NCBI GenBank assembly: GCA_937910385.1 | Contig: CALEPT010000187.1 | Coordinates: 1 to 21,814, forward strand | Length of the DNA: 21,814 nt | Direction: 5' to 3' | Origin: an uncultured Ruminococcus sp. | Lineage (GTDB): Bacteria > Bacillota > Clostridia > Oscillospirales > Ruminococcaceae | Shown: piece by piece, positions 7,959 through 14,957 of the stretch | Layout: every line of letters begins with the position of its first letter | How positions within the stretch are numbered: the stretch's first letter is position 1 | The notes under the pieces: model-generated | Told to the model about the DNA's origin: nothing | Database searches by the model: none | Seen by the model: the letters and a program-made list of their open reading frames with translations, nothing else | Made by a program: the position numbers and the translations under genes

Positions 7959-10798
7959 CAGAATCTGATACCTCCTTCCTCAGAATATTCGGAAAGATCA
8001 ATAAGCTTTCCGTTGTAGTCGATAGTCTTTGCAGAGAGGTCTACCTTAACGACCGTACCGTTTTCATAGGTAGTTGTAATGAGATCGCCGTCGTTTTCAA
8101 CATCATAATCGGTAATGAAACTGTCGCTTACATCCCTCAGAATAGGATCAAGCAGTTTATATTCCTCTGCTGCGGTATCTATCCAGTGCTCGTAATTTGC
8201 GTAGTAGTAGATGTCGAACTCGGTGTCCTTGAGCGTACTGGTCTCTTCATAGAGCATATCGTAGCTCAGGTTGCTTCCCGTCGCTATCGCCATGAGAAGC
8301 AGTGTTTCGGAATCAGCATCTCCGTTGAGAGCTGTTGTCGAATACGGTATCACGCCGTGCATTACAAGCTGATAGAACGGTATATCCTCGTCAAACACGT
8401 CGAAGTGGCTCGACGAAAGCGGAACGTTCGTTATATGGCTTACATACGGCAGAGCATATGCATTGGCGCTGTCGGCGAGTATGCCGCCTCCGAGAGAGCT
8501 GTCAAGCTTAGCATAGCTTTCTTCAAGGAGCTCCATCGTGTTATAGCGCGAGATACTCTTCTTGCCGTAGTCTCCGTAGAGGGACGTTGTGAGGTTTGCG
8601 ACCGAAACTCCGTTAAGATCAGCCTTTGAGTAGCTGTCTGCCACCTCGCCAAGCACCTCTGTAAAGTAGCTTGGTGAAAGCAGCGACATATTTTTCTTGA
8701 AGCCGTCCGGTATGCCGTAGGCTCTGTCGTAGCTGACTATTCTTGAGTATGAGCCTGAAACTCTTACCGCCGTACTTGAGAATGAATAATAGCCGTTGCC
8801 CGAATAAAAGTCTCTGTTATCCGAAACAGGATAGAGCTGATAGCCGCTGCTATCCATAAACTGGGTCAGGCTCTTGAAATCGCTCTTTCCGCCAAGAGTT
8901 CCCGAGGGCTTTGCTCCTGTATCGACCTTATTCTTTATACCGTCATTTGTCCAGTTGCTGTAAGATACAACAATGTCGTCAACGCCGTTGTCCTTGAGTT
9001 TTGAAAGTATATCCTCGGCCTGACTGTAGCTCGTAATAGATGTCTTGAGCGTTACCGGTATGCCAAGGATCGGCTTTTTCTTCTGAACTCCGCCGTAGAG
9101 ATCGACATACATTGAAGCGCTGTCTGCCTCTGATCTTATCTGAACACCCTCGTCCTCGATGAGGTACTGTCTGTAGCGCTGTGCCACGTCAACGTAGTCA
9201 GCGTCCTCCTTTGCGATAGGATAATAGAGCAGCTCGATATCGTCCGAGATGATATCGCCGTCCTCGAAAACGGTGAACTTTTCATTGCTGTTGCCGGACA
9301 TATAGAAGCTATCGGTACCCCTGAGAGTGAACGTGAAATTGCATAGGTTATAGCTGCTGTTGGACTGCTTTGAAACGTTCGTCGTGAGGACTGCATTGGA
9401 ATCGCCCTTTGAAGCCACAACGAGCATCGCGTTATCCTCCTTGACGATACCGTATACGGGCAGATATATCTGCTCTGTAACAGCGCCCTTTGTAGTCGGA
9501 ACTACAGTAACGTCCGAGCCATATACCTTCTGCATATAGGTATTTGCCTGCATTGTCCTGTTATTGTTGAAGCGAACAAGAGCTCCGCTTCCGTCGGGGA
9601 TAACAAAGTATCCGTCCTCCTGATCGGAGGCTGCACCAAAGCTTCCCAAAACTGTCATTTCGGTAGCCACGTTTGCAGAATTCGTCTCTTCTATCTCCGA
9701 TACCTTTACGCTTGCTTTAAGGTGATCGTCCTCAATGGTATACTCGACAGGATATTTAAAGCCTGCCTTTGAGTAATTGTAGACTACCCTTATGCCGTTT
9801 TGGATATCGCTCACGGTGAAAGTGCAGTCATCTGTACCTGAACGCAAAACATTGCTGTTAGAGCGCTTTTCCGGTATTCCATAGCGAAGGAGATTTGACG
9901 ACTTGAGCTCATCAACAAGAAGCTGAGTAGCTATCTTATCCTGTGAAGCTTCCAGAGGAGACGACCACCAGATATAGCCTGTCTCAAGATTTTCTATACC
10001 GAATATCGCATTTCTTTTATCAACTATCATTCTGAGCGTATCGCTCTGCGCTCCGTACTCGTATGCTCCGTAATAATGAGCCATATTCTCGGAGACCCAT
10101 GCAAATTCGCCGGACTCGGACTCATACACTCTCATGCCGTCCTCGTCCTTCTTATAAGTAAACGTATCGTCGATCTTTTTCAGGTCGTCCGTCAGAAGGT
10201 CAAGAGACTTGCCGTCTGCGGAAAGAAAAGCAGTATCACTATCGAGCGAGGATATTATCATTCTGAGCTTCAACGGCTTTGTAACATCTTCATCAGTTAT
10301 AATGAAGTATCTGCCTGCATCGCTCACAAAAAGCTTGCCCTCGTCGCAATTTTTGCCGTCCTCGAATGAAGCTACGGCTTCACCTTTTTCAGGATCTACT
10401 GCAATCAGCTCGCCGAGTTTTTTTATCTCATCGACTTTATCGGCAAATTCTTCCTGTTCTTCGGTGTAATCCTTTTTCTTTGGCTTTTCTCCATATTCTC
10501 TTTCCCATAGGATATCATCGATATCGTCAGCTTTGTAGTAAATATCAAGTCCGTCGATAGTACCTATTTTTTCAAGGTATTCCTCTGCGTCCTGCGCCGA
10601 AAACTCTATCTTTTCCTTTGATTCCGAGCGTTTCACCTTCTCGGTTGAAGCCTCCTCTTCATCTCCGTCAGCTTCAGTCTCGTCTGTTACCTCACCGGAA
10701 GCGGTCTCATCATCGTCATCGGCATATATATTTCCGGAAACAGCCATGGTTGAAACGGCAAGGAAGCAAAGTAAAAATCTTTTAATTTTATTACTCAT
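7958..10798 (-). CDS. Secreted DUF5696-type protein, possibly glycosidase-like
   Basis: A 946-residue exported protein. The ATG at 10798 is preferred over the GTG at 10807, because GGCGGTGAT sits 8 bases before the ATG but would overlap the GTG. An N-terminal signal peptide (FLLCFLAVSTMAVS, cleavage likely after NIYA) has no lipobox. A very acidic segment follows (about 28-60). Residues about 60-540 look beta-rich, with sandwich character. Residues about 570-880 alternate strands and helices as in a TIM barrel (KDNGVDDIVVSYSNW, GYQLYPVSDNRDF, LGGGILADSANAYALPYVSH). The overall plan recalls beta-sandwich plus barrel glycosidases, but I cannot name catalytic acids with confidence. I recall DUF5696 proteins as neighbours of sugar ABC transporters in Firmicutes. 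It may trim or capture a glycan for the transporter. Confidence 0.8.
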   Translation of the reverse strand: MSNKIKRFLLCFLAVSTMAVSGNIYADDDDETASGEVTDETEADGDEEEASTEKVKRSESKEKIEFSAQDAEEYLEKIGTIDGLDIYYKADDIDDILWEREYGEKPKKKDYTEEQEEFADKVDEIKKLGELIAVDPEKGEAVASFEDGKNCDEGKLFVSDAGRYFIITDEDVTKPLKLRMIISSLDSDTAFLSADGKSLDLLTDDLKKIDDTFTYKKDEDGMRVYESESGEFAWVSENMAHYYGAYEYGAQSDTLRMIVDKRNAIFGIENLETGYIWWSSPLEASQDKIATQLLVDELKSSNLLRYGIPEKRSNSNVLRSGTDDCTFTVSDIQNGIRVVYNYSKAGFKYPVEYTIEDDHLKASVKVSEIEETNSANVATEMTVLGSFGAASDQEDGYFVIPDGSGALVRFNNNRTMQANTYMQKVYGSDVTVVPTTKGAVTEQIYLPVYGIVKEDNAMLVVASKGDSNAVLTTNVSKQSNSSYNLCNFTFTLRGTDSFYMSGNSNEKFTVFEDGDIISDDIELLYYPIAKEDADYVDVAQRYRQYLIEDEGVQIRSEADSASMYVDLYGGVQKKKPILGIPVTLKTSITSYSQAEDILSKLKDNGVDDIVVSYSNWTNDGIKNKVDTGAKPSGTLGGKSDFKSLTQFMDSSGYQLYPVSDNRDFYSGNGYYSFSSTAVRVSGSYSRIVSYDRAYGIPDGFKKNMSLLSPSYFTEVLGEVADSYSKADLNGVSVANLTTSLYGDYGKKSISRYNTMELLEESYAKLDSSLGGGILADSANAYALPYVSHITNVPLSSSHFDVFDEDIPFYQLVMHGVIPYSTTALNGDADSETLLLMAIATGSNLSYDMLYEETSTLKDTEFDIYYYANYEHWIDTAAEEYKLLDPILRDVSDSFITDYDVENDGDLITTTYENGTVVKVDLSAKTIDYNGKLIDLSEYSEEGGIRF

Positions 10799-10817
10799 AT
10801 TTATCACCGCCGTTTCA

Positions 10818-11447
10818 TCAGACTCTCAGCCTGTAGGATATCTCTGTGTATATCGTGGAAATGAAAATGTATACCTGCTGGATCAGCGACATGAACAGTA
10901 CAAGCAGAAACAGCATTATCAGCATTGCAACAATAGTAAGTATTATCGCGAAAATGGTCTTGCCAAACGAGTACTGATGCACCGATTTTATCGCCGAGAA
11001 CAGCAGTATCGCCGACCAGCCCACACCTATTAAATATATCGCTTCAAGAAAAACATATTCGTCTCTTATCAGAAAATGAGAGAGAATAACGCATATGAAT
11101 CTCTGCGCGACGAAAGGCACAAGCGCGTAGGCGCTGTAAATACAGATGTTCTTCATCGTGCCCTCGCCGTCGAGCAGCGTACATATCGCCCAGTTACCAA
11201 CCACCCATACCGCAAAGAGAACTATGCTCTCGACAATGTAGGGAATGATATTGAAGGTCTTATCGTATGAAACATAAAACTGAAAGCCGTAAAGGCGTCC
11301 ATAAGCTATCTGGGCGAGGAAAAGCAGAAACACTATCAGAAATGCTATTTTCAGCGAACCCGCTTTTTTCCAGCGCATATCTTCAAAGCCCTCGACAGGG
11401 TGGGTTATGGAATGCTTGACCCACTCGCCGGGTTTTAGATCCATCAT
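10818..11447 (-). CDS. YIP1-family integral membrane protein
   Basis: A 209-residue protein with a short cytoplasmic N-terminus (LKPGEWVKHSITHPVEGFEDM) and about five transmembrane segments: SLKIAFLIVFLLFLAQIAYG, VESIVLFAVWVVGNWAICTL, a third with YALVPF, a fourth with IYLIGVGWSAILLF and a final one with MLIMLFLLVLFMSL. This is the layout of the YIP1 superfamily. Its first ATG (11447) overlaps the TAA of the propeller/TPR gene (TAATG), and GGAGGAG lies inside that gene's end. Its fixed place between the propeller/TPR protein and the DUF5696 protein suggests that it helps to assemble or anchor the outer-surface parts of the transporter; this is inference. Confidence 0.85.
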   Translation of the reverse strand: MMDLKPGEWVKHSITHPVEGFEDMRWKKAGSLKIAFLIVFLLFLAQIAYGRLYGFQFYVSYDKTFNIIPYIVESIVLFAVWVVGNWAICTLLDGEGTMKNICIYSAYALVPFVAQRFICVILSHFLIRDEYVFLEAIYLIGVGWSAILLFSAIKSVHQYSFGKTIFAIILTIVAMLIMLFLLVLFMSLIQQVYIFISTIYTEISYRLRV

Positions 11448-13081
11448 TACTGCTTCTCCTCCTCTCCATTGTTTTCCTGCGAGGCGGCTATATCCGTCTC
11501 ATCATCCGCTGTCTCCGCGGCATTTCCATACAAAGCCTCGTTCTCCTCGCGCTCGCGCTTGAGCCGATCGAGGATCTCAGCGAGATTTTCCTCCTCTATC
11601 CTTGCAGCCTCCGCGGCAAGTCTGCGCTTTTTGAGCTTTTTGCTCAGGAAGATGAGCGCTGCTATTATGATTACGAGAACTATGACTATTGTAGTGAAAT
11701 TCTTCTTGAGATACTCCATTCGGTAGCCCTCAAATGCCTTATTATAGATCGCTCCTGCATCTGCAAGCTTAGCGTATTTCATCGACCCTTCGTAATCGCC
11801 CTTTCTGAGCAGCGCCGAAGCTACGCCGATATAAGCCATTCTGTAGTTGCCGTCACGTTTGAGCACCTCATACCATGGCTCAAGAGCCTCTTCATAGTAT
11901 CCGGCATTAAACATAGACGTTGCGTTATGGACTATCTCGCCGAAAGATGTCTCGGTAAATATCGTTATCGTATCCTTTGAAGAGTCCACTATGTAAAGGT
12001 TCTTGCCGAGCGATTCAAGCGCCGCAACCTGATCGAAACCGCCGGTCTGCTTTGCAATGGTTCCCACGATAAACAGCAGATTGCAGTCCTCATCGTACTG
12101 GAAGATACGTCCCGTTGTGAAGTCAAGGCAGTTTATCGTGCCATCCTCTGCAATATCTATATCGACTATAGCCGACTGGAGCACCTTGTTCTGAGAGGTA
12201 TCATACATGGGGGTATAGTCGCCGAATGAAATTTCAAGATTGGCAAATATATTATTGCCCGCCGCATTGAGCTTCTTTACCGTATCTGTAGTCTGAGTGG
12301 TGGAGGAGGTACAGGTAAAGATGAAGTCGCCGTCGATATCGAAGCTTGTGATACCCGTAGGGACATTTCTCGCACGATGAGCCTTCTTCTCTTCAGACAT
12401 GAACAGATTTTTTATATAGTTACCGACTATCTCGGCTGTCGGCTCTACTCGGTTAGCACCGTAGAAGCCGGTGAATTCGCCCTGCGGATCAAACATTGCC
12501 GCACCGGTCGTGATATTTCCGAGCACGACGTAAACATTGCCTGCCTTATCCGCAACAACGCGCTGAGGCATAAATGTCCTCTTCTGGTCGTAGACCTCGG
12601 AGGTCGGCTTGGTTATTTCCATTATGACATTTGCATCATGATCGCATATAAGCACGCGCGAATTCTCTGAATCGGCTATATACAGCCAATCATTCTCTTC
12701 GGAAACATATATGCCCATAGGCTTGTTGAGCTTGGTTTTCGAGCCGTCGGGCATAGTAAAGGAATCATATATCTCCTCTACCTCGCTCATATCCTCGTTT
12801 ATCGCAACGATACGGTTGTTTCCGGTATCGACTACATAGAAGATATGATTATGATCGCAGAAAATGTCGCTCGGCGAATCGAAAGCTCCTATATCAAGGT
12901 CATATCCCGAAACAACTCTGTCCGCGATATATCCCGCCTGAGACGGGATAGCCTCGCCCCAGCGGTCGTAGTTGTAAACGTCATACGGCTCACCTGCGGA
13001 AGCTGCAAGAGACGCCCCTGCACCTCCGATGAGCGTTAGCGATAATATTGACGCAAGAAGCTTTGATGATAATTTTTTCAT
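11447..13081 (-). CDS. Membrane-anchored extracellular NHL-type beta-propeller with TPR and acidic cytoplasmic tail
   Basis: A 544-residue protein. The ATG at 13081 is chosen because AAGGAG lies 8 bases upstream; a GTG at 13090 would overlap that site. A signal peptide (about 1-30, ending ASLAASAG) precedes an NHL/6-bladed propeller-like domain (about 35-370). Its recurring blades read IFCDHNHIFYVVDTGNNRIV, LYIADSENSRVLI and LYIVDSSKDTITIF. One or two TPR-like helical pairs follow (about 385-445; YYEEALEPWYEVLKRDGNYR, RKGDYEGSMKYAKLADAG). One transmembrane helix (about 458-480) leads to a cytoplasmic tail of 64 residues, first basic (KKLKKRR), then coiled-coil-like and acidic. NHL propellers bind proteins or ligands. 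Within this operon it is a plausible scaffold linking the outer solute-binding protein to the membrane. Confidence 0.85.
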   Translation of the reverse strand: MKKLSSKLLASILSLTLIGGAGASLAASAGEPYDVYNYDRWGEAIPSQAGYIADRVVSGYDLDIGAFDSPSDIFCDHNHIFYVVDTGNNRIVAINEDMSEVEEIYDSFTMPDGSKTKLNKPMGIYVSEENDWLYIADSENSRVLICDHDANVIMEITKPTSEVYDQKRTFMPQRVVADKAGNVYVVLGNITTGAAMFDPQGEFTGFYGANRVEPTAEIVGNYIKNLFMSEEKKAHRARNVPTGITSFDIDGDFIFTCTSSTTQTTDTVKKLNAAGNNIFANLEISFGDYTPMYDTSQNKVLQSAIVDIDIAEDGTINCLDFTTGRIFQYDEDCNLLFIVGTIAKQTGGFDQVAALESLGKNLYIVDSSKDTITIFTETSFGEIVHNATSMFNAGYYEEALEPWYEVLKRDGNYRMAYIGVASALLRKGDYEGSMKYAKLADAGAIYNKAFEGYRMEYLKKNFTTIVIVLVIIIAALIFLSKKLKKRRLAAEAARIEEENLAEILDRLKREREENEALYGNAAETADDETDIAASQENNGEEEKQ

Positions 13082-13101
13082 TACATTCACTCCTTCCGCA
13101 C

Positions 13102-13986
13102 TTAGTCCTTGATACCCGAGTGAGCCATAGTCTCGATGACCTGTCTCTGGGCGAGCATGAATACTACTATCGGAGGAACCAGCATGAATACGGCAGCCGC
13201 CATAGCAACGCCGGCTCTTGCAAGTCCGGAGGAAGCAGCCTGAGTAACAACGGTCGGAAGCGTTTTATACTGCTCCTGGAAAACGACCGTACCTGCCTGA
13301 ATATTCCAAGCTGCCTGGAACGCAAAGATTATCAGTGTCATCAGGGCAGGCTTCTGGTTCGGCATTACTATCTGCCAGCATATCCTGAACAGACCCGCAC
13401 CGTCTACCTTTGCAGCCTCGATCATCGCGTCAGGCACCTGACCGATAGACTGTCTCATAAGGAACAGTCCCATAGGCGAGGCAATCGAAGGGAGTATGAG
13501 TGCCCAGTAGGTGTCTATCATATGCAGCTTAGCCATTACGATGTACTGCATGATGTAGATTACATTGCTCTGGTAAAGCAGCGCAATAACGATTATGCTG
13601 TTGATTATCTTGCTCCCCGGAAAGCGGCATTTTGCAAGTACGAAAGCCGCCATTGAAGCAAATATGCACTGTGCGACTGTTACCGTCGCTGTGACGAATA
13701 CGCTGTTGAATACGTATCTTGAGAAAGGAACTCTGTTCTGATTCAGCGCCCCAAACATATCCTTGAAGTTATCAAGAGTAGGTCTTATAGCGTAAAGCTT
13801 AGGCGGGAATATGAACAGCTCCTCTACCGGTTTTATAGACATTACTATCGTAAGGTATATAGGGAGCACCATGAAAAGCCCCAGTATCAGGAGGAACAGG
13901 AATATAGCTACAGTTCCGCCGATCTTTCTGCCTGCCTGCTTGTTTGAAGCCTTTAGCTTCGCAGTATTGACTTGTGTTGCCATCAT
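13102..13986 (-). CDS. Carbohydrate ABC transporter permease, MalG/UgpE-like (first pair)
   Basis: A 294-residue CUT1 permease with about six membrane segments. Its EAA loop is perfectly canonical: MIEAAKVDGAGLFRICWQIV followed by MPNQKPAL, near residues 185-215. The start is one of two adjacent ATG codons (13986 or 13983). AAGGAGG lies 4 bases before the first and 7 before the second, so the second may be used in vivo. The ribosome binding site overlaps the stop of the partner permease. It is shorter than the second-pair MalG-like protein (345 residues), mainly at the N-terminus. It is expected to form a heterodimer with the product of 13996-14937 and receive substrate from the 984-residue binding protein. 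Confidence 0.93.
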   Translation of the reverse strand: MMATQVNTAKLKASNKQAGRKIGGTVAIFLFLLILGLFMVLPIYLTIVMSIKPVEELFIFPPKLYAIRPTLDNFKDMFGALNQNRVPFSRYVFNSVFVTATVTVAQCIFASMAAFVLAKCRFPGSKIINSIIVIALLYQSNVIYIMQYIVMAKLHMIDTYWALILPSIASPMGLFLMRQSIGQVPDAMIEAAKVDGAGLFRICWQIVMPNQKPALMTLIIFAFQAAWNIQAGTVVFQEQYKTLPTVVTQAASSGLARAGVAMAAAVFMLVPPIVVFMLAQRQVIETMAHSGIKD

Positions 13987-13995
13987 TCCGCCTCC

Positions 13996-14937
13996 TTAAT
14001 CCATGTATTTGCTCAGAACCTTGCTTATGAGCTTATTCAGAGCATACATCACCACGAACAGCACCATACATATCGCCGAGGCATAGCCCATCTCATACCT
14101 TACCCAGCCGTAGTCGTAGGCGTGGGTCATGATCGTATGTGCTCTGTAATCGGTGCTCGGGAAGCCGACGAGGTTCTGTGCAACTGTACCTGCTGTGAAA
14201 GAGCTTACTATCTGCATAACGGCAGCAAACATGAGCTGCGGTCCCATAGAGGGGATAACGATGTATATAAGCTCCTGCCAGCGCGTCTTGATACCCTCGA
14301 TAGCGCCCGCCTCATACATCGAGCGGTCGATGTTCTGGAAGCCTGCACGCAGAGCAAGGAAGCCCGCGCCGAGGGATATCCACAGCTGAACGACAATCGT
14401 GGCGCCAAGGACGTAATTTGCATCGGTAAGCCACTGTATCGGAGAATTTATGAATCCCAGGTTCATCAGGAATGAGTTCATGTAACCGTTCATATCTCCG
14501 CTGAAAATGAGCTGCCATACGGTATATACGTTAGCCATTGAAGGAGCGTAGAATATGAGGGTGAATATCGTTTTGAGCTTGGGATGGAGCTCGTTTATCA
14601 GCCACGCAAGGACAAAACAGAGTATATAGCTGACAGGTCCTGTAAACAGGGCGAAAACTATAGTAACTCTTATCGACTTGACGAATATCTTATCCGAGAG
14701 GAAGAGCGTGGTGTAGTTTGAAAGACCGATGTACTTCGGAGCCTGCGCCATATTGAAGTCCGTGAAGCCCATAGGGAGCGACATGACTACCGGAACAACG
14801 GTAAAGATTATGAAAAATATCATGAAAGGTGCAAGCATGAGGTAACAAGCCTTATTACGCTTGAAAGAGAGCCACATCAGGCGGCGGTCCTCCTGCTTTG
14901 TCCTTTTTCCGATATCTTCTGCTGCTATCTGAGCCAA
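13996..14937 (-). CDS. Carbohydrate ABC transporter permease, MalF/UgpA-like (first pair), TTG start
   Basis: A 313-residue CUT1 permease that appears to start at TTG (14937). AGGAGG lies 9 bases upstream, and no in-frame ATG or GTG gives a better start. The N-terminus is cytoplasmic and charged. About six membrane helices follow, the first near 33-53 (LMLAPFMIFFIIFTVVPVVM). The EAA loop is a variant: SMYEAGAIEGIKTRWQELIY followed by IVIPSMG, with Gly replacing the second Ala. It resembles the LplB/YesP branch of sugar permeases. It lies 20 bases downstream of the solute-binding protein gene and pairs with the product of 13102-13986. Confidence 0.92.
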   Translation of the reverse strand: MAQIAAEDIGKRTKQEDRRLMWLSFKRNKACYLMLAPFMIFFIIFTVVPVVMSLPMGFTDFNMAQAPKYIGLSNYTTLFLSDKIFVKSIRVTIVFALFTGPVSYILCFVLAWLINELHPKLKTIFTLIFYAPSMANVYTVWQLIFSGDMNGYMNSFLMNLGFINSPIQWLTDANYVLGATIVVQLWISLGAGFLALRAGFQNIDRSMYEAGAIEGIKTRWQELIYIVIPSMGPQLMFAAVMQIVSSFTAGTVAQNLVGFPSTDYRAHTIMTHAYDYGWVRYEMGYASAICMVLFVVMYALNKLISKVLSKYMD

Positions 14938-14957
14938 AGCTTTACTCCTCCTTCCGG

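Noticed and set aside
7952..8629. Plus-strand 225-residue frame
   Set aside because: Antisense shadow of the DUF5696 gene without a ribosome binding site or recognisable domain.
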